DNA of 64,000 bases from Rikenella sp031549665 (GTDB lineage Bacteria; Bacteroidota; Bacteroidia; Bacteroidales; Rikenellaceae): positions 62,001 to 126,000 of the forward strand of contig JAVBPJ010000001.1 of the NCBI GenBank assembly GCA_031549665.1, written 5' to 3'. A program made the position numbers and the translations under genes. Below the pieces are notes generated by a model, which was not told where the DNA came from, made no database searches, and saw nothing but the letters and a program-made list of their open reading frames with translations. How positions within the stretch are numbered: the stretch's first letter is position 1; the number at the start of each line of letters is the position of its first letter. Below are positions 31,136-39,634 of this stretch, piece after piece.

Positions 31136-33991
31136 ATGCGCCTGTTGCGTTTTTTTGTAACGTTAGCTCTGTGTCTGCATGCGCTTCCGCTGAGCGCCCA
31201 GTTCTACCCGGACGGCCGCGGGCCGATGAACCTGCGCTGGATGCAGACCAAAGCCCCCGGCTACCGCCTGATCTACCCCGATTACTTCGCTCCCACGGCC
31301 GTGGGGATGACCCAACTGCTGGACAGCATCGCCCCGCACATCGGCTATGGATTCGCCCTCCCCTCCAAGAGCGTCCCGATCCTGCTCTACACCGAGAATC
31401 AGCAATCGAACGGAATGGTCGTGTGGGCCCCCAAGCGGATGGAGCTGGTTACCACCGCGCCGGCGAACAGTTCGGCCGATCCCTGGCTCGAACAACTGGT
31501 GATCCACGAGTCGCGGCACGTGGCCCAGATTTCGGCCATGCGCGACGGGCTGACCAAGCTCGCCTCGTGGCTTTTTGGCGAGGCGGGGATGGCCCTCGGG
31601 ATGATCGGCGTACCCAAGTGGTTCATGGAGGGAGACGCCGTGATGGCCGAGACCCGTTTTTCGGAATTCGGCCGCGGACTCCAGCCCTCGTTCAGCGTCG
31701 ATCTGCGCGCCCTGCTGATGGACTCGACGCTGGTACGCCCGTTCCCGATGGACAAATGGGTGTGCGGCTCGTACAACCAGCACATCCCCGACATCTACAC
31801 CTTCGGATACCACATGATCGGAGCCGGCGAACGCCACGGAGGCCCCAACATGTGGGGCGAAGCGGTAACCTTTGCCGCGAAATGGCCGGTGCTGCTGGTT
31901 CCCATGCGGATCTACATGAAGCACCACTACGGCGCCCACGCAGGCCAAATATCCCGAGGGGCCCTGCGGGAGCTGGCCCTTTTTTGGCGACCCAATTCGC
32001 TGGCGCCGGACGACTATCGCACCCTGACCCGCCCCGGCCGTTCGTACACCACCTACGACAGCCCGCTGCCGGACGGAGCGCAGGTGATCGCCACCAAACG
32101 GGATTTCGACACCCCGATCCGGTGGGTATCCATCGACACCGCCACGTTGCGGGAACAGACCCTGGGCTGGCTATCCACCCCGTCGAGCCGCCCCGTCCTC
32201 GACCCCTTGACCCACACGCTCTACTGGACCGAATACAAGCCCCACCCCATTTGGGAATACAAAAATTACTCGATCATCCGCTCGCTCGACCTGCAAAGCG
32301 GCAAGCGGGCCAAGTACGGCATGCGGCAGGCCAACTATTTCGTTACCCCGCTCTCCGGCGGGCAATTCGCCACCACCTCGCCCGACTCGCTGGGCGGATC
32401 GCTGTTGATCCTGCGCGACGGTTCGTTCGGCGAACTGAGCCGCTACCGCTTCCCTGCGCTGACCACCCTGCACGGCCTGGCGTGGGACGCCGCCACCCAA
32501 ACCCTCGCCTTCATCGCCGTAGACGACCGGGGAATGTACCTCGGCGAGGCGATCCGGCAGGGAGACCGCATCGTCTCGACCCGCGAACTGACCGCCCCCT
32601 CGATGGTTACCCTGTCGAGCCTGAGCGCCGACGCAGGCACGCTCTACTTCAGTTCGATCGCCTCGGGCAAGGACGAAATCCACTCCCTCGACCTGACCCG
32701 GCGGGAGGAGTACCAACTGACCCGTTCCCGTTTCGGAGCCTACACCCCGTCGGCTTCGGGAGGCGAGCTGCTGTTCACCACCTACACCCAACAGGGGCGG
32801 ATGGTGGCCCTCGGATCGACCGACACCACCGGCCGCCGGGCTGTGGACTGGAGCCGTCTGCCCGTCAGCCTGCTCAACATGCCGATTCCCGAAATCGGAA
32901 ACCCGCGCATGATCGACCTGAAGATGGAGGCCGACACCACCCCGCACCGCACCGGCCGTTACCACAAGGCGCTCCGATGGTTCAACGTCCACAGTTGGGC
33001 GCCGATGGCGGTTAACCTCGACGATCTGGTGGACGACCGCAACCTGTCGGTTTCGTTCGGAATTACGGCCTTTTTCCAAAGCGCGATGGGCGATGCGTAC
33101 GGATCGGCCTCGTACGGACGGCTCAACAACGACGACTGGATCACCGGATCGTTCACCTACGCGGGACTTCCATTGCAGATAGGCCTCAGCACGGAGTACG
33201 GCGGAGGCAAGCAGTCAGTCTACATCCCCTCCTCCTCGGCCGGGGTAACCGCCCCCGCCGACCTGTCGAACTACCTGCGGGTTACGGGGAAGGCGGCCTT
33301 TCCGCTCAACCTGTCGGGAGGCGCCAATTACCGGCTGCTGCAACCCTCGTTCGAGGTGAGCCACTACAACACGCTGCTGTACAATCCCGCTTCGGACGAG
33401 TTCGACAAGGGATACCAGAAATACACCGCCTCGGTGTGGTGGTCGAACAGCCGCATCGCATCGTACCGCAGCATCACGCCCCGGTTGGGCTACGCCCTGC
33501 GGGCCGACTGGATCGGGGCCTTTACTCCGCGTTTCGGGAAGCTCTATTCGATCTACGCACGGGGTTACCTGCCGGGAGTGTCGCCCAACCACTCCATCGC
33601 GCTCCGCACGGGGTACGCCTACCAGCAACAGGCCGACCTGCACCTGACCACCAAGCCGCTCTTCCCGCGCGGCAACGACAACCTGTACGCCGCCCAGCGC
33701 TACGGGGCCGTTTCGATGGACTACTACCTGCCGCTCTGCTACCCCGACCGGGGGATTCAGGGATTTCTCTACTTCAAGCGGCTGTCGCTCGATCTGTTCG
33801 GCGACTACGCCAAAGGCGACTACTTCACGGTAAGCGGAACGACCTCCCCGATGGAAAACTGGTCGGCGGGAGGAACCTTCTCGGTGGACGTGAACGTCCT
33901 GAGCAACGTTACTCCGATGAGGATTTCAATCACCGTGGCCGACACTCCCGGGAAAGCCTACGTGGGATTCGGGTTTTCGGCGCTGTTGTAG
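31136..33991 (+). CDS. gluzincin-like HExxH protein with beta-propeller and outer-membrane barrel
   Basis: This is a 951-aa exported protein with a signal peptide (FFVTLALCLHALPLSAQ). Residues about 30-280 form a peptidase-MA-like domain: His124-Glu125-x-x-His128 in VIHESRHVAQ is the zinc-binding HExxH, and Glu165 in KWFMEGDAV is the expected third ligand. The middle (about 285-620) is repetitive, with Ser/Thr/Asp-rich strands like a TolB-type beta-propeller. The last about 320 residues have amphipathic strands ending in AYVGFGFSALL, as in an outer-membrane barrel. The three parts suggest a surface-tethered protease. Substrate and processing are unknown. It follows the SUI1 gene by 37 bp and may belong to the same transcript. 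Confidence 0.75.
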   Translation: MRLLRFFVTLALCLHALPLSAQFYPDGRGPMNLRWMQTKAPGYRLIYPDYFAPTAVGMTQLLDSIAPHIGYGFALPSKSVPILLYTENQQSNGMVVWAPKRMELVTTAPANSSADPWLEQLVIHESRHVAQISAMRDGLTKLASWLFGEAGMALGMIGVPKWFMEGDAVMAETRFSEFGRGLQPSFSVDLRALLMDSTLVRPFPMDKWVCGSYNQHIPDIYTFGYHMIGAGERHGGPNMWGEAVTFAAKWPVLLVPMRIYMKHHYGAHAGQISRGALRELALFWRPNSLAPDDYRTLTRPGRSYTTYDSPLPDGAQVIATKRDFDTPIRWVSIDTATLREQTLGWLSTPSSRPVLDPLTHTLYWTEYKPHPIWEYKNYSIIRSLDLQSGKRAKYGMRQANYFVTPLSGGQFATTSPDSLGGSLLILRDGSFGELSRYRFPALTTLHGLAWDAATQTLAFIAVDDRGMYLGEAIRQGDRIVSTRELTAPSMVTLSSLSADAGTLYFSSIASGKDEIHSLDLTRREEYQLTRSRFGAYTPSASGGELLFTTYTQQGRMVALGSTDTTGRRAVDWSRLPVSLLNMPIPEIGNPRMIDLKMEADTTPHRTGRYHKALRWFNVHSWAPMAVNLDDLVDDRNLSVSFGITAFFQSAMGDAYGSASYGRLNNDDWITGSFTYAGLPLQIGLSTEYGGGKQSVYIPSSSAGVTAPADLSNYLRVTGKAAFPLNLSGGANYRLLQPSFEVSHYNTLLYNPASDEFDKGYQKYTASVWWSNSRIASYRSITPRLGYALRADWIGAFTPRFGKLYSIYARGYLPGVSPNHSIALRTGYAYQQQADLHLTTKPLFPRGNDNLYAAQRYGAVSMDYYLPLCYPDRGIQGFLYFKRLSLDLFGDYAKGDYFTVSGTTSPMENWSAGGTFSVDVNVLSNVTPMRISITVADTPGKAYVGFGFSALL

Positions 33992-34055
33992 AGGCCGGCT
34001 CCCCGCTGTGGCAGGGGGGCGGTCGAAATAAAGTTTGCGAAATGGGGGAAGCCGC

Positions 34056-35033
34056 TTAATCCTGTGCGGCAAAGAGCGACTCGACGAAGCGTTGCGGGTC
34101 GAAAATCTGGAGGTCCTCAATCCCCTCGCCCACTCCGATGTAACGCACCGGTATTTGGAGCTGGTCGGAGATTCCGATCACCACCCCGCCCCGGGCCGTG
34201 CCGTCGAGCTTGGTGATGGCCAGGGCCGAGATTTGGGTGGCGGCCGCAAACTGCTTGGCCTGTTCGAAAGCGTTCTGTCCGGTGGACCCGTCCAGCACCA
34301 GCAGCACCTCGTGCGGCGCGCCGGGAATTATTTTTTGCATCACCTGCCGCACTTTGGTCAACTCATTCATCAGGTTGACCTTGTTGTGCAGCCGTCCGGC
34401 GGTATCGATCAGCACCACGTCGGCTCCGGCGGCCTTGGCGGCCGACAGCGTGTCGTAAGCCACCGATGCGGGGTCGGCTCCCATTTGCTGTTTGATCAGT
34501 TTTACGTCGGCGCGGCGGGCCCACACCTCCAACTGGTCGATGGCGGCGGCCCGAAAGGTGTCGGCGGCGCCCAGGTAGACCGTTTTCCCGGCCCGGGTCA
34601 ACCGGGCGGCCAACTTGCCGATGGTGGTGGTTTTTCCCACGCCGTTCACCCCTACGACCATAACCACGAACGGGTTTCCGTCCTGTTTTTCGAACAGGAA
34701 TCCGTGGTCGGAGGCCGAGGCTCCGCGAGCGAGCAAGGCGGCGATCTCTTCGCGCAACAGACGCTCCAGCTCGGCGGTTCCCAGGTACTTGTCGCGGGCC
34801 ACGCGCTCCTGGATGCGGCGGATGATTTTGAGGGTGGTATCGACCCCGACGTCCGAAGCGATCAGCAGCTCCTCCAGCTCGTCGAGCAGGTCGTCGTCGA
34901 CCGTGGAACGGCCCGCCACGGCGCGCGAAAGCTTTTCGAACAGACCCCGGCGGCTCTGCTCCAGTCCCTGTTCGAGCGAGCGGTGCTGTTCGGGGGCGGC
35001 GTCCCGTTTTTTGAAAAGATCGAAAATGGCCAT
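34056..35033 (-). CDS. ftsY: signal recognition particle receptor FtsY
   Basis: FtsY is the membrane-associated GTPase that docks SRP-ribosome complexes at the Sec translocon. The 325-aa protein has the N domain (LEQGLEQSRRGLFEKL) and the G domain with G1 GVNGVGKTTTIGKLA, DTFRAAA, G3 DTAGRLHNK, G4 TKLDGTARGG and the closing IGVGEGIEDL. It lacks the long acidic A domain, as usual in this phylum. It is the third gene of the BACON-aspS-ftsY operon, with 10 bp to aspS. Confidence 0.97.
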   Translation of the reverse strand: MAIFDLFKKRDAAPEQHRSLEQGLEQSRRGLFEKLSRAVAGRSTVDDDLLDELEELLIASDVGVDTTLKIIRRIQERVARDKYLGTAELERLLREEIAALLARGASASDHGFLFEKQDGNPFVVMVVGVNGVGKTTTIGKLAARLTRAGKTVYLGAADTFRAAAIDQLEVWARRADVKLIKQQMGADPASVAYDTLSAAKAAGADVVLIDTAGRLHNKVNLMNELTKVRQVMQKIIPGAPHEVLLVLDGSTGQNAFEQAKQFAAATQISALAITKLDGTARGGVVIGISDQLQIPVRYIGVGEGIEDLQIFDPQRFVESLFAAQD

Positions 35034-35043
35034 CGGCAGGGGG

Positions 35044-36801
35044 TTATGCTTTGGGCGCTACAAGGCTCAGGGCCAGTTCGTCCAACTGCTCGGGGGCGAT
35101 GGGCGACGGGGCGTCGATCATGGTGTCGCGGCCGGCGTTGTTTTTCGGGAAGGCGATGTAGTCGCGGATCGAGTCGGCCCCGCCAAAGAGCGAGCAAAGG
35201 CGGTCGAATCCGAAGGCGACGCCGCCGTGGGGCGGAACGCCGTACCGGAAAGCGTTGAGCAGGAATCCGAATTGGGCCTGCGCCTGTTCCTTGGTAAAGC
35301 CCAGCACTTCGAACATGCGGCTTTGCATCCGGGTGTCATGGATGCGGATCGAACCGCCGCCGATCTCCACGCCGTTGATTACGCAGTCGTAGGCATTGGC
35401 CCGCACCCGGCCCGGGTCGGTGAAAAAGAGCTCCCTGTCCTCGGCGGCCGGAGCCGTAAAGGGGTGGTGCATGGCGTAGAACCGTTCGGTTTCGGCGTCC
35501 CACTCCAACAGCGGGAAGTCAACCACCCACAGCGGCGCAAAGGTGTCGCGGGGACGGAGTCCCAGCCGACCGCCCATTTCGAGCCGCAGTTCGCACAGGG
35601 CCGAAAGGGTTTGCCGTTTGTCGCCGGCCAGCACCAGCATCAGGTCGCCCGGTTTTGCCTCGCAGGCCTTCGCCCAGGCTTGCAACTGTTGCTGGTCGAA
35701 AAATTTGTCGACGCTCGATTTGACGGTTCCGTCCGCCTCGACCCGCGCGTAGATCAGTCCCTTGGCGCCGATCTGGGGGCGTTTTACAAAGTCGGTCAAC
35801 TCGTCGAGTTGCTTGCGGGTGTAGTCGGCAGAGCCTGGAACGCAAATGGCTCCGATGTATTCGGCCGTGTCGAACACGCCGAAGCCCGCCCCCTTGCCCA
35901 AGGAGGTCAATTCGACAAAACGCATCCCGAAGCGGATGTCGGGTTTGTCGCAGCCGTAGTACTCCATCGCCTCGGCGTAGGTCATCCGGGGAAAGTCGCC
36001 CTCGATGGCAACGCCCAGGGTGGTTTGGAACAGGTGTTTGATCATCCCTTCGAAGAGCCTCAGCACATCTTCGCGCTCGACGAACGACATTTCGCAGTCG
36101 ATCTGGGTGAATTCGGGCTGGCGGTCGGCCCGCAGGTCTTCGTCGCGGAAGCAGCGGACAATTTGGAAATATTTGTCGTAGCCCGACACCATCAGCAACT
36201 GTTTGAACGTTTGCGGCGACTGGGGCAGGGCGTAAAATTCGTTGGGGTTCATCCGCGAGGGGACCACGAAGTCGCGGGCCCCCTCGGGGGTCGATTTGAT
36301 CAGGAACGGGGTTTCGATCTCCATGAATCCGACGCCGTCGAGGTAACGGCGCACCTCCTGCGCCAGGTTGTGGCGCAGCCGCATGGCCTGTTGCAGCGGG
36401 GGGCGGCGCAGGTCGAGGTAGCGGTAGCGCATCCGCAGTTCGTCGCCGCCGTCCGAGTGTTCCTCGATGGTGAAGGGAGGCGTTTCGGCGGCGCTCAACA
36501 CGCGGATCTCCGAGGCGGCCACTTCGATTTCGCCCGTGGGCATTTTGGGGTTTTTCGCCGACCGTTCGATCACCGTGCCGCGCACCTGGATCACCCACTC
36601 GCGGCCCAATTGTTCGGCCGTCGCACGGAGCGGGGCGGCGGCGTGTTCGTCCACCACCACCTGGGTAATGCCGTAGCGGTCGCGCAGGTCGATAAAAAGC
36701 ATCGCGCCGAGGTTGCGCACCCGTTGCACCCATCCGGCCAGGGTAACGTCGGTTTGTTGATCGGCCAGGCGCAACTGGCCGCAAGTAGCTGTTCTGTACA
36801 T
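35044..36801 (-). CDS. aspS: aspartyl-tRNA synthetase
   Basis: AspS charges tRNA-Asp. The 585-aa protein is a bacterial-type class II synthetase. It has an N-terminal OB-fold anticodon-binding domain (VTLAGWVQRVRNLGAMLFIDLRD), motif 2 in IVRCFRDEDLRADRQPEFTQID, a GAD insertion (about 290-410) and motif 3 in GVAFGFDRLC. It lies 9 bp downstream of the BACON lipoprotein gene and 10 bp upstream of ftsY on the same strand. The N-terminal MYRTATCGQL is normal for the family. Confidence 0.97.
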   Translation of the reverse strand: MYRTATCGQLRLADQQTDVTLAGWVQRVRNLGAMLFIDLRDRYGITQVVVDEHAAAPLRATAEQLGREWVIQVRGTVIERSAKNPKMPTGEIEVAASEIRVLSAAETPPFTIEEHSDGGDELRMRYRYLDLRRPPLQQAMRLRHNLAQEVRRYLDGVGFMEIETPFLIKSTPEGARDFVVPSRMNPNEFYALPQSPQTFKQLLMVSGYDKYFQIVRCFRDEDLRADRQPEFTQIDCEMSFVEREDVLRLFEGMIKHLFQTTLGVAIEGDFPRMTYAEAMEYYGCDKPDIRFGMRFVELTSLGKGAGFGVFDTAEYIGAICVPGSADYTRKQLDELTDFVKRPQIGAKGLIYARVEADGTVKSSVDKFFDQQQLQAWAKACEAKPGDLMLVLAGDKRQTLSALCELRLEMGGRLGLRPRDTFAPLWVVDFPLLEWDAETERFYAMHHPFTAPAAEDRELFFTDPGRVRANAYDCVINGVEIGGGSIRIHDTRMQSRMFEVLGFTKEQAQAQFGFLLNAFRYGVPPHGGVAFGFDRLCSLFGGADSIRDYIAFPKNNAGRDTMIDAPSPIAPEQLDELALSLVAPKA

Positions 36802-36810
36802 AGCGGATTG

Positions 36811-37158
36811 TTAGGGTATTTGGAGGACGTGGACCCGGGCGGTCTTATTCCCCGAACTCAGCGTAAGGTCGGTGGTACGGTTCCCTCCGGTTTCGTTCCG
36901 GGTTACCGTTACGGTGATGGTGCGCGGCCCCGTTCCTCCCGACACATCGGGCGAACACCAGGAGGTGGCTCCGGTAATGGCCCAAAAATTATTGCAGGTG
37001 ATCTGAAAAGTGGCCGTTTGAGGCTCCGCCGAGAGGTTCAATTCGGTGGGTTCGACCGACAGCACCAGCTCCTGTTCGGGAGTGATCGAAGGGCGGCAGC
37101 CCATCAACAGGGCGGCGGGCAGGAGGTAAAGGAAAACGCGAAAGATCCGTCGGGCCAT
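36811..37158 (-). CDS. BACON-domain lipoprotein
   Basis: This 115-aa lipoprotein has the lipobox LLMGC (Cys21). The mature part is a single BACON-type Ig-like domain (LVLSVEPTELNLSAEPQTATFQI, then NNFWAITGATSWCSPDVSG and ITVTVTRNETGGNRT), a module found mainly in Bacteroidota carbohydrate-active and mucin-binding proteins. A free-standing BACON lipoprotein is probably a cell-surface binding or structural module. It is first in an operon with aspS and ftsY. There is no functional link to translation, so co-transcription may be accidental or set expression level. Confidence 0.85.
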   Translation of the reverse strand: MARRIFRVFLYLLPAALLMGCRPSITPEQELVLSVEPTELNLSAEPQTATFQITCNNFWAITGATSWCSPDVSGGTGPRTITVTVTRNETGGNRTTDLTLSSGNKTARVHVLQIP

Positions 37159-37179
37159 TTCAACACCATTTTAGGCTCC

Positions 37180-37187
37180 CAAAGGTA
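37180..37187 (-). promoter_or_regulatory. -7 promoter element of the BACON-aspS-ftsY operon (TACCTTTG)
   Basis: An exact TAnnTTTG match on the minus strand, 21 bp upstream of ATG 37158. Confidence 0.55.
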
Positions 37188-37224
37188 ACAACAATTCGTC
37201 GAATCGAACGATTCCGATTTTCCG

Positions 37225-37232
37225 TACCTTTG
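37225..37232 (+). promoter_or_regulatory. -7 promoter element of the ABC exporter operon (TACCTTTG)
   Basis: An exact TAnnTTTG match on the plus strand, 69 bp upstream of ATG 37302. It diverges from the BACON operon promoter. Confidence 0.55.
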
Positions 37233-37301
37233 TAACATATTGGAACTGCGGCGTAAGAAATCCTTGCCTGCGGCGACAATAAGACAAACAAACCCGACGA
37301 T

Positions 37302-38264
37302 ATGTCCTCTATTTTCGAAGCCCGCGGGGTGGTCAAACAGTACACCAACCACCTGGCCCTGGACCGCGTGGACCTTTCCGTGCCGCGGGGATCGATCTAC
37401 GGCCTGCTGGGGCCGAACGGCGCCGGAAAGACCACCCTGATCCGAATCATCAACCGCATCACGGCTCCCGACAGCGGCAGCCTGCTGTTCGAGGGCCGGC
37501 CGATGCTCCCCGCCGACGTCGCCCGCATAGGCTACCTGCCCGAAGAGCGCGGATTGTACAAGAAGATGAAAATAGGCGAACAGGCGCTCTACCTGGCGCG
37601 GCTGCGGGGAATGAGTCGCGGCGAGGCGCTCGAAGAGCTGAAAAAATGGTTCCGCCGCTTCGAGATCGCCGGCTGGTGGGACAAAAAAGTGGAGGAACTC
37701 AGCAAGGGGATGGCCCAAAAAATCCAGTTCATCGTAACGGTGGTGCACCGTCCCGAACTGCTCATTTTCGACGAACCTTTCAGCGGGTTCGACCCCATCA
37801 ATACCCAACTGCTCAAGGACGAGATCCTGGCGCTGAACCGACAGGGCGCCACAGTGATCTTTTCGACCCACAACATGACCTCGGTCGAGGAGATTTGCGA
37901 CCACATCACCCTGATCAACCGGTCGAAAAACATCCTGAACGGCCGGGTCGATCAAATCCGCCGCGACTGGGGCGACAACCGCTACCGGATCGAATTTTCG
38001 GGCGATTCGGCTCCGTTGCAACAGCGGCTGGAGGCGGCCGGCTGCACGGTCGAGGTTCCCGAGGTCCAGCCCGGGAAACCGAGCGAACTGCACACTTTCC
38101 GGTGCCAGTTGCCGCAACAGGTTTCGGTGCGCGAACTCGTCGCCCTGGCCAACGCCGAAGTGGAGATGCAACTGTTCCGGCGGGAACTTCCCTCGATGAA
38201 CGACATTTTTATCCAGGCCGTTTCGGGCCAAACACCCACCCAACCAACTGCCGAATCACGATGA
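37302..38264 (+). CDS. ABC transporter ATP-binding protein (NatA/CcmA-like)
   Basis: This 320-aa ATPase has Walker A LGPNGAGKTT near residue 40, signature LSKGMAQKIQF and Walker B LLIFDEPFSGFDP with the following H-loop in FSTHNM. The C-terminal extension (about 230-320) is typical of ABC-2 exporter subunits such as NatA. It drives the permease encoded directly downstream. Its TGA stop overlaps the permease start as ATGA. The substrate, perhaps sodium, drug or lipid-like, is unknown. Confidence 0.94.
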   Translation: MSSIFEARGVVKQYTNHLALDRVDLSVPRGSIYGLLGPNGAGKTTLIRIINRITAPDSGSLLFEGRPMLPADVARIGYLPEERGLYKKMKIGEQALYLARLRGMSRGEALEELKKWFRRFEIAGWWDKKVEELSKGMAQKIQFIVTVVHRPELLIFDEPFSGFDPINTQLLKDEILALNRQGATVIFSTHNMTSVEEICDHITLINRSKNILNGRVDQIRRDWGDNRYRIEFSGDSAPLQQRLEAAGCTVEVPEVQPGKPSELHTFRCQLPQQVSVRELVALANAEVEMQLFRRELPSMNDIFIQAVSGQTPTQPTAESR

Positions 38265-39544
38265 ACAAGATTTTTTTGATCGCCCAGCGCGAATTCAACC
38301 AACGCGTACGCAAACGCAGCTTCCTGCTCACAACGATCCTCACTCCGCTGTTGATCGTGGGCATGACGGTGGGGGTAAGCCTGCTGGCTGTTCGCGGGAT
38401 CGCGGGCAGCTCCCCGGCCCGCCAACTGGTGGTCGTGGACCCGTCCGACGCCGTTGCCTCGCAACTGAGCGACACCCCGTCGTTGACCTTCACCGCCACC
38501 GCCCTTCCGTACGACAGCGTCCGCAACCAGGATCAGTACAAACAAGCTTTCGGATTCCTGGTGGTAGGCCCCGGGGTGATCGACGATCCCTCGCAACTGA
38601 CCCTGTACACCCGCCAGGCCTCTTCGCCGTCGTTCGAGCAGGAGCTCAAGGGCCAGGTGTCGGAAGCGATCCGCCACGAGCGGATCGAACGGATGGGCAT
38701 CCCGCAGTTGGATTCGCTATTCCGGCAGGCATCGGTTCGCGTTTCGCTGTCCACGTTCCAGATCGACGATGACTCGAAGTCCGAAAAAGCCACCGTTTCC
38801 GGTTTTTCCAAAGGGCTGAGCACGATGCTGGGTATGCTGATCTACTTTTTCGTACTGATGTATGGGGTGGCCGTGATGAATGGAATTCTGGAGGAGAAGA
38901 ATAGCCGGATCGTTGAAGTGATCGTCAGCTCGGTAAAACCTTTCCAACTGATGGCCGGAAAGATCATCGGGCAGGGAGTGGTAGCCCTCACCCAGTTTTT
39001 CATCTGGCTTGTCTTGGTAGGAGCCGGGGTTATTCTGTCGGCTTCGCTTATCTCTTCCGGCGGCGAAAGCGTCGCCTCTGCCCCGGGCCTGGTATCCGCG
39101 CTTTCGGTGATGACCGACCTGCCGTACATGGCGGGTGTCGTTTCGCTCTTTCTACTCTATTTTGTGGGAGGGTACCTCTTTTACGCCGCCCTGTACGCGG
39201 CCATCGGTAGCGCGGTTGACAATCCGGCCGACACACAGCAACTCCAGTGGCCGATTACGATACCCCTGATTTTTGGGTTCATTTTTTCCATGCAGATGGA
39301 CGACCCGTCTGCTGGGTCGATCGTCGCGTTCAGCCAAATTCCCTTCTTCTCGCCGATCGTGATGATGGCCCGGGTTCCTTACGGCGTGCCAGCCTGGCAG
39401 TTGATTTCTTCGCTGGTGTTGCTCTACGGATCTGCGGCCGGGGTGATCTGGTTTGCCGGCAAGGTATACCGCACGGGTATCTTCATGTACGGCAAAAAGC
39501 CGTCGTGGAAAGAACTGATCCGCTGGAGCCGCTACCGCAGCTGA
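38261..39544 (+). CDS. ABC-2 family permease (NatB-like)
   Basis: This 427-aa integral membrane protein has a NatB-like pattern. TM1 lies in FLLTTILTPLLIVGMTVGVSLLAV, then a large extracytoplasmic domain (about 45-180), then a cluster of five TM helices from MLGMLIYFFVLMYGVAVMNGILEEK on. Family signature IVEVIVSSVKPFQLMAGKIIG is present. ATG 38261 overlaps the ATPase stop by 4 bp (ATGA); the longer open frame is antisense noise. The pair forms an exporter with unknown cargo. Confidence 0.9.
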   Translation: MNKIFLIAQREFNQRVRKRSFLLTTILTPLLIVGMTVGVSLLAVRGIAGSSPARQLVVVDPSDAVASQLSDTPSLTFTATALPYDSVRNQDQYKQAFGFLVVGPGVIDDPSQLTLYTRQASSPSFEQELKGQVSEAIRHERIERMGIPQLDSLFRQASVRVSLSTFQIDDDSKSEKATVSGFSKGLSTMLGMLIYFFVLMYGVAVMNGILEEKNSRIVEVIVSSVKPFQLMAGKIIGQGVVALTQFFIWLVLVGAGVILSASLISSGGESVASAPGLVSALSVMTDLPYMAGVVSLFLLYFVGGYLFYAALYAAIGSAVDNPADTQQLQWPITIPLIFGFIFSMQMDDPSAGSIVAFSQIPFFSPIVMMARVPYGVPAWQLISSLVLLYGSAAGVIWFAGKVYRTGIFMYGKKPSWKELIRWSRYRS

Positions 39545-39634
39545 TCCGTCCGGCCGGGTCAAACCGAAGCGGGAACGCAGGAAATCGGGAGAAAAACCCT
39601 ACCTTCGTCCCAAATCTAAAACCGGTCGCAAATT

